From Papaver somniferum (Eukaryota; Streptophyta; Magnoliopsida; Ranunculales; Papaveraceae), in NCBI RefSeq assembly GCF_003573695.1, contig NC_039358.1:195524418-195588417 (forward strand): a DNA stretch of 64,000 nucleotides, read 5' to 3'. Positions 46,405 through 54,824 of this stretch are shown here, piece by piece. The position numbers and the translations under genes are program-made. The stretch's first letter is position 1, and each line of letters begins with the position of its first letter. The notes below the pieces were generated by a model that saw only the letters and a program-made list of their open reading frames with translations, was not told the DNA's origin and searched no databases.

Positions 46405-46569
46405 CACAAAGTTATACTCAAAACAAATCTCCAGATTCCAAGTCTGACTCGGACTCTGAGGTTAATGATTTGGGAATGAAACCTTTGCTAACTCTGATTC
46501 CCAAATCATTAACCTCAGAGTCTGAGTCAGACTTGGAATCTGGAGATTTGTTTTGAGTATAACTTTGTG
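46405..46569. repeat. 73-bp-arm hairpin at the satellite/LINE junction
   Basis: Arms 46,405-46,477 and 46,497-46,569 are inverted copies with one mismatch ('gactcggactc' against 'gactcagactc'). The spacer is 19 bp. Both arms carry the Ser/Asp-rich end of element A's ORF1. The outermost 'cacaaa' of the left arm is also the expected satellite sequence, so the joint has about 6 bp of microhomology. A fold-back template switch during insertion or break repair would give this; that is inference. Confidence 0.93.
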
Positions 46570-48200
46570 AGGTACTTTGTTGCGAACTAGCCTGAATTGG
46601 CACACGACCAGGCTTCCTAGTTTGCTTAGGCACAACTTTCTCAACTGGAATCTCGGACCATTTGGCTCCCTTGACACCTGCTGATGCTTTCTCTGACGTT
46701 AGTTCCTCATCCGAACCCTCCTCCTCCTAATTAGATTGTCGCACTATGTTGTCTAGCCTCAACTCAGCTGTCAAAACATCAAATTTATTCGAGGAGATAA
46801 CCACAGTATTATCCTTCAAAGCATTGCAGGTAGGTGTCTCCGCAATACTATGAATCACTGCATCTTGAATAGGTATAAAGGGAGTAGAAGAGTTGGCCTA
46901 GTTCCTATCAATACTAGAGTGATTAGTTCTCGCCAATTGATCACTCTTTCCTGACTTAGCTGCAATTGTGGTTTCATCAACCATCAATATGTTAGCTAAT
47001 GCTCTTTTCTCAGCAAGTGCCTGTTTAGATGTCTCAACAGCGTCAGACACTGCACGAAGCTGAGCTTCAGAAGCAGCCAGCACCTCTTCAAGCTGACTAG
47101 TATCTACCTTACCAGCAACATTCTCCCCAACATCAACAGGTACATTAACATCTTTACCCGCACCAGGCACATTAACAGTTTCCCCCGCACCAGTGTTTGC
47201 AACTTCACCAGTTTCACCTGACTTGTCAACACCACTAGTACCTTCTTGATTGCTATTCTTCTTACGATTGCGTGATCGCTTCTTACCCTTAGCTGCCTGC
47301 CAGTCTTGAGCATCCTCCGTCTCCTTAACAGATTCATCAGACTTTGGTTTCCTCCTGCACTCACTCTCATTGTGTCCAATAATGTTACAATGCAAACAGA
47401 ATTTTGGGTGCTTAGGTATCTCCACATATTGCCAGAAAGTTCTCCCACCAGCTGTTAGTAGAATTTTGTCAGGAATGTGTTTTGCAAAATCCACATCAAC
47501 CAGCACTGAAGCTTAGCTCCAAACTCCAGATTCAATGTTCTTCGATCAATTACAATCGGATTACCAACTGCGTTCCCAATGGATAACAAAAATCTCTCAG
47601 TCCATAACTCTGCATGAAGACCCGGGAGATGTACCCAAACAGGTGCATGGGAAGTATTTTGTCTTTCAGGATCGAAACCAGGGTACCAATCCATCAAACG
47701 TAGCTCTTGTTGATTAATAAACCATTTCATGTTACGGATTCTGGCTTTTGTTTGCTCATCACGCAACATAACTACAAAGAAACCCTTACTCATAGACATA
47801 AACCTAACCGAGTTAGGGTTTAACTGCCATTGAGTAACTAAATTGTTCTTCACCTCCAAAAACCTCAAACCCGTGAAGATGAGTCTTGCAATAAAGCTAA
47901 ACTCAAAAGGCTTACAACCTTCCTGGTAAAAAGCGGTAGGGATTACCAAAGATGGTTCTCCATTAATTAACGTGGGATTTGCCAGACTACTAACATCAAC
48001 AGCCGTAGGATGTAATGTTTGACGTACCTTCACTTTTTCCGCAAAGGTTGGTGTTGGTGATCCATTCGTAATACGTAACACAGTTTCCTCAGTCATCATT
48101 AACCCTAAGATTAAACAATAATTGAAGAAGAAAATTGGAAACCGCACAAAAACCTAGGAAAATCGCCAGATTTTCTCTCTCCTCATTTTTTTTCTCTCTT
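46411..48200 (-). mobile_element. Element A: LINE ORF1 region, minus strand, 3'-truncated
   Basis: A minus-strand L1-type fragment holding a short 5' UTR (about 48,200-48,100, rich in CT/GA runs as 'gagaggagagaaaatc') and most of ORF1. It ends at 46,478 in the hairpin instead of in a 3' UTR and poly(A). I see no target duplication. The right limit, head-to-head with element B, is approximate. How A came to lie beside B is not resolved. Confidence 0.75.
46478..48099 (-). pseudogene. LINE ORF1 (DUF4283 + CCHC knuckle), broken
   Basis: This is the nucleic-acid-binding ORF1 protein of a plant L1-type LINE, which would coat the element RNA. The start is taken as the ATG at 48,099 (MMTEET...). The DUF4283 domain occupies about residues 55-190 ('CKPFEFSFIARLIFTGLRF', then 'LRLMDWYPGFDPERQNTSH'). 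A complete zinc knuckle C-X2-C-X4-H-X4-C follows ('FCLHCNIIGHNESEC', near 47,390), then a Lys/Arg stretch, a low-complexity Gly/Val/Thr region and a helical Ala/Glu/Gln segment. Breaks: a one-base frameshift near 47,512 inside DUF4283, TAG stops at 46,898-46,900 and 46,727-46,729, and loss of the 3' end at the hairpin. The joined reading is consistent across these breaks, so it is a recognisable but dead copy. Confidence 0.88.
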
Positions 48201-48309
48201 AATTGAAATATAACCTAACTCATAGTGATCATTTATCAAAGAATGACTCTGGTTATCAAATGGTTGAACAACCGGGATCAATTTACTTACGATACTTAGT
48301 TGACATTCA

Positions 48310-49961
48310 TGATAACGGAAGAACCAGCGTTGGATTTGCCTATTGATCTTACTCAAGAGGGACGTGATGTTTTTCAGTTCAGTCTCATTGGGAGATTGAA
48401 CTTTAAGGGTTTAAAACTTGCTGATGTTCAAAAAAGCTTAGAAGAAAAATGGGGTTTTGTGCTGGTAGATGCAAGCTAGTTCAATGAAACTTGGGTGATT
48501 CAGAATCAACAACTTAGGTTTTCTATTTTTACCCAAACATTGATCCGGAAAGACAACATACTACACGAGCATCAGTTTGGGTAAGTTTCCCTGGTTTATA
48601 CATTGAGTTATGGACAAAGAAAATTCTTATTTCCATTGCTAAAATTATTGGGAGACCGATTGCTATTGATCAAAAGACTTTGGATCATGATGTTGGAAAC
48701 TATGCTGCTGTTTTGATTGATATTGACTTTGCTAAGCTGATTCCTAAAAGAATTCGCTTGAAAGCAAATGGAAAGGAGTTTTGGCAGTATATTGAAATTC
48801 AGGATTTAGAGAGCATCATGTATTGTACTCACTGCAAGTTTATGGGCCATAAATTTGAAAATTTCCTTGCTGCTCGTAAAATATTAGGAGGTTCTACTGC
48901 TGAAAAGAAATCTTCTAGTGAGAGTATCAAAGATGGTAAAGTGGATAAAACAACCAAATTTATTTGGAAGGAAGTGCGGAAAAATTCTCATGATGAGCAT
49001 GCAAATAAAGTCAGTGAAGATGTTGTTGTTGCAAGAGATAATGTTCAGTCCGGGAAGGAAAATTTGATAGATGCATCATCAAATATGTCTATACAAAACA
49101 TTGATCCAGTTCAAGAGAATGTTGAAGATAGTCAGTTGGAGGAGCAGCTCGACAAAGCTTTCACTGAGTATCGTGAAGCACAGATGAAATTGATAAGATG
49201 TAAAAATAATATTGCAGCCAGAAAAGATCTTGCTGCACGAGAAAATTCAGTTCATGCAGAAGTTCCGCCAGAGAAAAACAATTCTCAGTCCGTGCAAAAT
49301 TTGGGATATTCCGTGTCCAAGCAAGCTAATTCTCAGGGCTTGAATGCAACTCCAAAGTCTGTGCATAAATCAAATTCCTACCAAGAGACCGTACAAAATT
49401 TGGGAACTCATCAAGTTTCCGTGTCCAAACACAATTTGGATACTTCCGTGTCAAACCATTCTTCTCATAGTATGAATACTAAACAGTCCGTGACCAAGAA
49501 GAATTTGAAAACTTCTGAGTCCGTGACCAAGCAAACTTCTGGGATGTCCAAGCAAAATACGGACAGTCATATGGATAAGCCCGTATCCAACACAAAATCC
49601 AGTTTGGGAGCTAATAACGCTGTTTTGGTTCAAACTGTGTCCGTGGCCAATCCAAATTCTTTTTTGGAAAATAAAACCGTGCATAATTCAGTTTCTACCA
49701 AGCAAAATACGGGAGTTTCCAAGGAGTCTGATACAACAAAAGATGATTGGAAAACAGTAAAGAGTAAGAGCTCCCCAAACAAAGGTACTCCTTTTAAATT
49801 TAAATCTTTTAAAACTCCTTTTGTGGATGAGCTTTCTCAAACAGATTTAGTGGTGAATAACAAGTATGGTGCTCTAGAATCTGAGTTACGCCTTGGTAAT
49901 GATACTAGTGAGGTTTGGGTGGAGGAGGAACAAGATGATTCTAGTGACTCAGATAATAGTA
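48310..49961 (+). pseudogene. Element B ORF1, N-terminal and middle part (DUF4283, damaged CCHC)
   Basis: LINE ORF1-type RNA-binding protein, decayed at the front. The DUF4283 start is readable at about 48,355 ('FQFSLIGRLNFKGLKLADVQ'), followed by a stop, a missing strand region, and a frameshift near 48,520 that restores '...YPNIDPERQ...'. From 48,518 the frame is open. The zinc knuckle has lost its last ligand: 'YCTHCKFMGHKFENF' has Phe where the fourth Cys is expected. A Ser/Asn/Lys/Gln-rich segment with degenerate 'SVSKQ'-like repeats (about 49,290-49,720) looks disordered. The short 'NNKYGAL' motif and an acidic run precede the C insertion at 49,961. Compared with element A it is a clearly different subfamily. 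Confidence 0.85.
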
Positions 49962-50332
49962 GTGTGAAGTTGCATCATCCTGTGGCTTGTTTTTGGTTAC
50001 CGCCTGAGGCTAATGAATTACAAATTTGTTGTGATGGAGCGGCGAGAGGTAACCCAGGCGTTGCGGGTGCAGGTGTAGTAGCTAGGGATGAGCATTGTTC
50101 AGTTCTTGGTGCTATGAGTATTGGGCTAGGAGTCACGACGAATTATTTAGCAGAATTGTACGGCATTATTGTTGGTTTGGAGTGGGCTATGCAATGGGGT
50201 TTTTCTTGTATTTGTATACGGTCTGATTCTATGGGAGTTGTTGAAGCTTTCAAGAATGACTCAATTCCTTGGTTTGCAAGGAATAGATGGATTATGATCT
50301 GTAGACACTATACGTCTCATTCACACTTTTAG
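48518..50332 (+). other. Long chimeric open frame: ORF1 of B fused to RNase H of C
   Basis: One uninterrupted frame of about 604 codons. It is created by the C insertion: up to 49,961 it is element B ORF1, after that the RNase H end of element C ('ICCDGAARGNPG', 'LAELYGII', 'IRSDSMG'). There is no ATG at its beginning; the first in-frame ATG is at the damaged zinc knuckle (about 48,818). The RNase H part is cut by a frameshift near 50,312 before the last catalytic Asp. I read it as an accidental fusion, not a functional gene. Confidence 0.8.
49946..49961 (+). repeat. Target site duplication of element C, left copy
   Basis: 'gactcagataatagta', 16 bp, is identical to 54,825-54,840. The pair brackets element C with its poly(A) at the right side. 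Removing one copy plus C restores the ORF1 frame of B (…DSDNS-MGSKDW…), which strongly supports the assignment. Confidence 0.95.
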
Positions 50333-50385
50333 AGAGGTGAATTTTTCAGCTGATGCAATGGAAAAGCGGGGTTGTCTATTGAGTA

Positions 50386-50400
50386 ATGAAGTGGGAGTAC
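50386..50400 (+). repeat. Target site duplication of element D, left copy
   Basis: 'atgaagtgggagtac', 15 bp, is repeated at 54,650-54,664. Deleting D and one copy rejoins the RNase H tail of C (…NEVGV-HYNGKPP…), matching the equivalent part of E. Confidence 0.95.
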
Positions 50401-50468
50401 TTTTTTTTGATAAGTCAAAAATTGTATTAATAGATAACAAAATTTACAAAAAGTAGATTTCAAGAAAA

Positions 50469-50485
50469 GAGGTCACAGCAACCCC
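50469..50485 (-). other. 3' UTR stem-loop of element D
   Basis: In sense (minus) orientation 'ggggttgctgtgacctc' can pair as a 6-bp stem (two G-U pairs) around the loop GCUGU. The same element is at 51,665-51,681 (E) and, with one change that turns a G-U into an A-U pair, at 54,748-54,764 (C). LINE 3' UTR structures are often RT recognition sites; the role here is inference. Confidence 0.45.
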
Positions 50486-50499
50486 AAAAACTTGAAACA

Positions 50500-51033
50500 C
50501 TACTTGAAACGAAAATAGGAAACATTAGGGTTTTCAACGGAAATTAAAAAATCAGGTCTTCCTTCATACTGAATTCCCACTTTATTATCAAGACAACAAC
50601 CATTCTTAGCCATCTTATCTGCTGAAAAATTCGCCTCTCTGTAAGTGTGAATTATCCTTATAGAAATATAATGATTGCATAATCTCTCCCATCTTGCTCT
50701 TACAAACCAAGGAATAGAAGAACTTTGTAAAGCTTGAACTACTCCATAGGAATCAGATTGCACACAAGTACGATCATAATTCCATTGAATTTCCCATTCC
50801 ATACCAATTATAATTGCATAGAGTTCCGCCAAATAGTAATTCCAAGACCAATACTCAAAGCACCAAGAACTGCACAGCTAGAGTCTCTTGCCACCACCCC
50901 TGCTCCCGCAATGCCTGGATTCCCACGCGCTGCTCCATCACAACAAATTAGAATCTCATTATGTTCCGGAGGCTGCCATAACACTTCTATGAACCACACG
51001 GAAGTAATCCAACAGCACCATATCTTCCGCACT
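50500..51033 (-). pseudogene. Element D RNase H domain, with two slippage deletions
   Basis: C-terminal RNase H of D's ORF2. It begins after '...GFMRN-SAEDMVLLDYFRVVHRSV', which joins in frame with the zf-RVT part once E and one 8-bp repeat are removed. Compared with E it lacks 26 bp between two 'gaagtgtt' repeats (near 50,990) and 7 bp between two 'act' repeats (near 50,838), each shifting the frame. Catalytic motifs are visible in pieces: 'CCDGAARGNPG', 'MAELYAI', 'VQSDSYG' and 'REANFSADKM'. It ends '…SYFRFK' and TAG at 50,500. Confidence 0.9.
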
Positions 51034-51041
51034 GTTGCGCA
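51034..51041 (+). repeat. Target site duplication of element E, left copy
   Basis: 'gttgcgca', 8 bp, is repeated at 51,752-51,759 right after E's poly(A). It is short, but removing E plus one copy restores the ORF2 frame of D exactly, which makes the assignment convincing. Confidence 0.85.
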
Positions 51042-51094
51042 GCCTCCACGTCACTTTCTGCAACCTATTGAAATTCTAAAACAGTGTGGAAGAT

Positions 51095-51649
51095 ATGGTA
51101 TTGTTGGATTACTTCCGTGTGGTTCATAGAAGTGTTAGACATCAGCAGCCTATTGAAGTGTTATGGCAGCCTCCGGAACATAATGAGATTCTAATTTGTT
51201 GTGATGGAGCAGCGCGTGGGAATCCAGGCATTGCGGGAGCAGGGGTGGTGGCAAGAGACTCTAGCTGTGCAGTTCTTGGTGCTTTGAGTATTGGTCTTGG
51301 AATTACTACAAACTATTTGGCGGAACTCTATGCAATTATAATTGGTATGGAATGGGAAATTCAATGGAATTATGATCGTACTTGTGTGCAATCTGATTCC
51401 TATGGAGTAGTTCAAGCTTTACAAAGTTCTTCTATTCCTTGGTTTGCAAGAGCAAGATGGGATAGATTATGCAATCATTATATTTCTATAAGGATAATTC
51501 ACACTTACAGAGAGGCGAATTTTTCAGCAGATAAGATGGCTAAGAATGGTTGTTATCTTGATAATAAAGTGGGAATTCAGTATGAAGGAAGACCTGATTT
51601 TTTAATTTCCGTTGAAAACCCTAATGTTTCCTATTTTCGTTTCAAGTAG
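51095..51649 (+). CDS. RNase H domain of LINE ORF2 (element E), open, 5'-truncated
   Basis: The open frame can be read from 51,086 (a GTG) and its first ATG is at 51,095. It encodes the plant-LINE RNase H domain with all four expected acidic residues; counted from the GTG they are Asp40 ('CCDGAARGNPG'), Glu80 ('LAELYAI'), Asp104 ('VQSDSYG') and Asp149 ('REANFSADKM'). It ends '…NPNVSYFRFK' and TAG. It is the only undamaged LINE domain in the window, but it is a fragment of ORF2 without RT, endonuclease or promoter, so independent expression is doubtful. Confidence 0.8.
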   Translation: MVLLDYFRVVHRSVRHQQPIEVLWQPPEHNEILICCDGAARGNPGIAGAGVVARDSSCAVLGALSIGLGITTNYLAELYAIIIGMEWEIQWNYDRTCVQSDSYGVVQALQSSSIPWFARARWDRLCNHYISIRIIHTYREANFSADKMAKNGCYLDNKVGIQYEGRPDFLISVENPNVSYFRFK

Positions 51650-51664
51650 TGTTACAAAGTTTTT

Positions 51665-51681
51665 GGGGTTGCTGTGACCTC
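51665..51681 (+). other. 3' UTR stem-loop of element E
   Basis: 'ggggttgctgtgacctc', the same stem-loop as in D (50,469-50,485). It lies about 60 bp before the terminal 'ttttgacttatc' and the poly(A). Confidence 0.45.
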
Positions 51682-51751
51682 TTTTCTTGTAATCTACTTT
51701 TTGTAAATTTTATTATCTATTAATACAATTTTTTGACTTATCAAAAAAAAA

Positions 51752-51759
51752 GTTGCGCA
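51752..51759 (+). repeat. Target site duplication of element E, right copy
   Basis: 'gttgcgca' directly follows the poly(A) of E and matches 51,034-51,041. Confidence 0.85.
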
Positions 51760-52621
51760 TAAACCCTTTTAGACGGACTGAATATTCTTGTATTAGCTTC
51801 AGCACTCTTTTAGAAAAAAGGCCCCAGCTCGGTTTCTGTTTCTCAAAGATGCATTTGTTGCGCATAGCCCATAGTTCTGACCTGATTACTAAGTTCGCCA
51901 CCAGCCACAAGTCACGGACAATTGCACTTCTTCCCTTAGCTGCCTTGAAAGAAGCCACAATGTTGAAGTTTTCTGTCATACCAAAGATACCAGAAATCCA
52001 AGACCACGCACGAGCTGCAAAAGAACAATGAAAAAGAATATGATCTAGAGATTCTTCCTCAGTTTCACACAGAACACACTTGTTAGCCAAATGAATTTTG
52101 AACCTAGATTGAATGATATCCAAAGTAGCACAAGCACCACGAATGAATTTCCAGTTTTGAGATGCAAGTTTAGGGTGAATTTCCTTCCTCCACAACATAG
52201 ACGCTGCATTGAAGCTACCATGTTTCTGACGAATAAGTTCCTTGGCAGAACTTATCGAAAAATCACCTGAAAAGTTTGGCATCCAAACTCTCTTATCTTC
52301 ACCCCCATTTGGCAAAGGAAGATTATGCATATCCACACCAGCCGCGAATAAACAGTTCAAGTGATTTTCAGGAAAAACCCGTTGGTTATCCCTATAACAA
52401 TCACTCACCAAAACCAAGCTGTCAAGAGTAAAATCATCTAATATCTCTGCAAAACATTTTTCTCCATACCAAACATCATAATAGAGAGAAGTAGACCTGC
52501 CATCACCAAGAAGAACTTTAGTGTTAGCCTCCACATATTTATAAACCCTTCTAATGCCTGGAAGAATGATAGACTTCACCCCACAAGTCTTAATGTAGCC
52601 TCTTCGACTAAAAAACTTAGC
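51760..52621 (-). pseudogene. Element D ORF2, zf-RVT region
   Basis: Middle-to-late part of LINE ORF2, following the RT after an in-frame TAG (52,622-52,624). It starts 'AKFFSRRGYIKTCGVKS' and contains the 'LLGDGRSTSLYYDVWYGE' motif usual between RT and zf-RVT. The zf-RVT domain includes 'MLWRKEIHPKLASQNWKF' and the finger C-X2-C-X8-H-X4-C ('CVLCETEEESLDHILFHC', about 52,050-52,105). The frame reaches '…RLKGFMRN', where E is inserted. Apart from the stop just before it, this stretch is open. The domain is presumed to contact nucleic acid; its exact role in LINEs is not well defined. Confidence 0.9.
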
Positions 52622-54649
52622 CTAAAGATAACCTGACCAATTCTTCTTAGAAGTACTAATCTTCCACCATAACTTCATCAACATTGCAAAATTCATAGTA
52701 GCCATACGAGATAAACCCAAACCCCCCTCCTCAAAAGGGCAACAGATTTTATCATACGCCACCACAACAGCACGACTGACATTAGAGTCACCAGACCAAA
52801 TAAAATTCCTAACTGCACGCTCACATTGCACAATGAACTTGCTAAGCCACTTATAAATAGCCATATTATAGATGGAATAACTCGAAATAACAGATTTAAC
52901 AAGCACAATACGGTCATGAAAAGATAAAAGAAAACCCTTCCAACCAGCAAGATGGGTTTTAATCTTCTCAACCACATTAGCAATATGATGATACCTCACA
53001 GCACCAGGCATTATTTGAACACCCAAATAACGATCAGGGAAAGTAGCTACACTCATACCCAAATAATCAACAAGATAATTACGTCTACTCAACGAACCAC
53101 CACCATAATAAATTTTACTCTTTTGGCGACAAACTGATTGACCTGAAGCACACCGATACTTACCCAACAGATCCGCCAGATTATTAATGCTCCGCAAATT
53201 TCCTTTACAGAAAATCATAATATCATCAGCAAAAAAGAGATGAGTAGGAGAAATACCACCTCTAGTTACCATGTAAGACATCCTCTTCTCTGCAAAAAGA
53301 TTTGTGATATTTCTGCTAAGGACATCCTCCATCAAAACAAAGATCAAGGGAGAAAGAGGATCTCCCTGACATAAACATCTATTTATCTTGAAAAAACCCT
53401 CCGGACTGCCATTCAAGAGAATAGAGATTCTAGCAGAATTGAAGATATGAGAAATCCAAGTGCACCAATGCTCCGAGAAACCATACCTACGAAAAACCTC
53501 CAATACAAAAGACCAACTGACCGTGTCAAAATCTTGTGTGATATCAAGCTTAAGGCCCAAATTACCATCCTTACGATTGATATGAAGCTCATTAATCAAT
53601 TCAGAAGCAAGACTAATGTTTTCATGGATGTTACGCCCCTTTCATGAAAGCCACCTGTTCTTCAGAAACAAGTTTATCTAAAACGCTCCCCAGTCTAGTA
53701 GCTAAGATCTTAGTAAAGATTTTGAAGAAAAAATTACTGAGACCAATAGGACGAAAATTACGAAGAGAATTAGCACCTTTTACCTTGGGAATCAAGACAA
53801 TTAGGCTAGAATTTACTCCATTTGGGATATGACCGGAATTCCAGTAATAAATAACGGCTCTTAATAAGTCATCTTGGATAATATCCCAGCAGTATCTATA
53901 AAAACATCCAGAAAACCCATCCGGCCCTGGAGCACTGTCTGCCCCTAGATCAAAAACTGCTTGTTTAATCTCCTCAGAAGATGGAATTCTGTCCATGGCT
54001 AAACTTTCCTCCTCCGAGATGCTAATATGATCATAGTCAAATAAAATAGGATCAATCTCCAACTCCGGCCCATTAAACTTGTCCTCATAATAGTGCACAA
54101 CATGATTTCTAAGCTGCTCAAGATCAGAAATAGTATTGCCTGCACTGTCAACAAGTTCAGAGATAGTGTTAGAACTTCTACGATTTCTAATGTTATTATG
54201 AAAGAAATTAGTGTTACTTGAACCCTCCACAAGCCACTTATTTCTAGATTTCTGCTTAAGCATAGTATTCAACTGAGCACGAGTATCATTAAGTTTAGCC
54301 ATAGCATCCTTCATAATATTTAACTTTGTAATGTCATCCGGGTTATCATCAGAAAGAAGAGCAGCTGCCTCAAACCTCAACTGATCCTGTTTTAACCTAG
54401 AATGCACATTACCAAAAACACGAAGATTCCATTCCTTGATAAATCCTTTTAGTCTCTTTAATTTTTGTGTGAAAATAAAATCAAGAGACCCAGAAATAGG
54501 CATACTCCAACTATCTCTAACCATACGAAGGAAATCAGAATGTAAGAACCACATCTTTTGAACTCGAAAAGGAGCTCTTTTGGGTCTTGGAACAGCAAAA
54601 GGAAAACCCAAAAGAGTAGAATGGTCAGAAACTTCCCTAGGAAGAGCTT
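52622..54649 (-). pseudogene. Element D ORF2: endonuclease tail and reverse transcriptase
   Basis: LINE ORF2 from the last endonuclease motif ('SDHSTLLGF', about 54,600-54,630) through the RT, which would copy element RNA at a nicked target. The linker contains 'KSRNKWLVEGSSNTNFFHN', typical of plant L1s. RT motifs in order: 'SAPGPDGFSGCFY', 'LIPKVKGANSLRNFRPIGLS', motif A 'LGLKLDITQDFDTVSW', 'CLCQGDPLSPLIFVL', the catalytic box 'LFFADDIMIF' (FADD form) and 'DRYLGVQI'. Breaks: an extra G near 53,637 shifts the frame between 'QVAFMKG' and 'RNIHENI', and a TAG lies at 52,622-52,624. Catalytic Asp residues are kept. The 5' end is truncated, so endonuclease activity was never carried here. Confidence 0.93.
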
Positions 54650-54664
54650 ATGAAGTGGGAGTAC
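54650..54664 (+). repeat. Target site duplication of element D, right copy
   Basis: 'atgaagtgggagtac' matches 50,386-50,400. Confidence 0.95.
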
Positions 54665-54747
54665 ACTACAATGGGAAACCTCCTTTCTTAATTTCTGTTG
54701 AACATCCTAATGTTGCTTATTTTCGGTTCAAATAGTTTCAAGTTTTT

Positions 54748-54764
54748 GGGGTTGCTGTAACCTC
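54748..54764 (+). other. 3' UTR stem-loop of element C
   Basis: 'ggggttgctgtaacctc' matches the D/E stem-loop except for one G-to-A change that keeps pairing (U-G becomes U-A). It lies about 50 bp before the terminal 'tttttgacttatc' and poly(A). Confidence 0.45.
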
Positions 54765-54824
54765 TTTTCTTGTAAAATATTTCTTGCAACTTAATACAAA
54801 TTTTTGACTTATCAAAAAAAAAAA

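Larger units (their letters stand above)
1..46410 (+). repeat. Satellite array, left block (about 137 monomers of ~338 bp)
   Basis: Uninterrupted head-to-tail tandem repeat. Each unit begins near 'agtttgaaaaatgtattg' and the next unit starts 336-340 bp later (for example 1, 339, 677). All monomers have the same orientation. At least four variants recur: I ('gtaattacaattaatatg'), II ('gtaatcacaaataatatg' then 'agtgaaaattg'), III ('tttaatcacaaattatatg', 'gttctgaggtatt', 'gccaaatttc') and IV ('gttctaatgtattacttc', 'atatgtaggaagcc'). Short reading frames of 60-100 codons recur because the sequence recurs; 338 is not a multiple of 3 and sister monomers break the frame, so I do not call genes. The right edge stops in mid-monomer at the LINE hairpin. 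Confidence 0.97.
50401..51751. repeat. Large inverted repeat formed by D and E 3' ends
   Basis: Left arm 50,401-51,036 (D, minus) and right arm 51,080-51,751 (E, plus) are near-identical inverted copies, each with RNase H, 3' UTR and A/T tail. The spacer is 43 bp. The arms differ by a 26-bp and a 7-bp deletion in D and scattered substitutions. A transcript across it could fold into a long hairpin RNA. Confidence 0.92.
51042..51751 (+). mobile_element. Element E: 710-bp 5'-truncated L1, plus strand, youngest insertion
   Basis: Plus-strand copy of the RNase H end of the same subfamily as D, inserted into D between zf-RVT and RNase H. It has an intact RNase H frame, a 3' UTR and poly(A) at 51,743-51,751. 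The first 38 bp (51,042-51,079) are not colinear with D; translated, they resemble the linker found again just downstream ('RHFLQPIEILKQ' against 'RHQQPIEVLWQ'). Confidence 0.92.
50401..54649 (-). mobile_element. Element D: 5'-truncated L1 with RT, zf-RVT and RNase H, minus strand
   Basis: Minus-strand LINE. The 3' end is the poly(T) at 50,401-50,408. The 5' end at 54,649 is truncated in the endonuclease domain, with only the 'SDHS' motif (about 54,618-54,629) left. Without E it is about 3.5 kb. The order is endonuclease tail, linker, RT, zf-RVT, RNase H, 3' UTR. It is flanked by a 15-bp target duplication inside C. It carries one frameshift, one stop, two small RNase H deletions and the E insertion, so it is inactive, yet its motifs are well kept and it is not very old. 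Confidence 0.94.
49962..54735 (+). pseudogene. Element C ORF2 C-terminal RNase H, split by D
   Basis: Plant-type RNase H (RVT_3) at the end of LINE ORF2; in an intact element it removes RNA from the RNA/DNA hybrid. Visible catalytic positions are Asp in 'CCDGAARGNPG', Glu in 'LAELYGI' and Asp in 'IRSDSMG'. A one-base frameshift near 50,312 moves the rest ('IHTFREVNFSADAM', with the fourth Asp) to another frame. Element D then interrupts the frame at 50,400. The end, '...ISVEHPNVAYFRFK' and TAG, is found at 54,665-54,735. Only the 3' part of ORF2 was ever inserted. Confidence 0.9.
49962..54824 (+). mobile_element. Element C: 5'-truncated L1 (RNase H end), plus strand, interrupted by D
   Basis: C's own sequence is 49,962-50,400 and 54,665-54,824, about 0.6 kb. 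It holds the C-terminal RNase H of ORF2, a 3' UTR and an 11-base poly(A) (54,814-54,824). It is flanked by a 16-bp target duplication inside element B. The 5' truncation fits aborted target-primed reverse transcription. Its 3' UTR is related to but distinct from those of D and E. Confidence 0.93.

Noticed and set aside
1..46410. A CRISPR-like array
   Set aside because: There are no short repeats with unique spacers; the whole 338-bp unit is repeated, and the LINE content is eukaryotic.
46418..46677. Two overlapping short minus-strand frames at the hairpin
   Set aside because: One is the tail of element A's ORF1 reading through the palindrome, the other is an out-of-frame shadow.
48518..50332. 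A domesticated gene encoding an ORF1-RNase H fusion
   Set aside because: The fusion point coincides exactly with a 16-bp target duplication, there is no ATG at the start, the zinc knuckle lacks a ligand and RNase H is frameshifted before its last catalytic residue.
50401..51751. A terminal-inverted-repeat DNA transposon (arms of about 650 bp)
   Set aside because: The arms are 3' ends of two LINEs with poly(A)/poly(T) tails and separate target duplications; no transposase is present.
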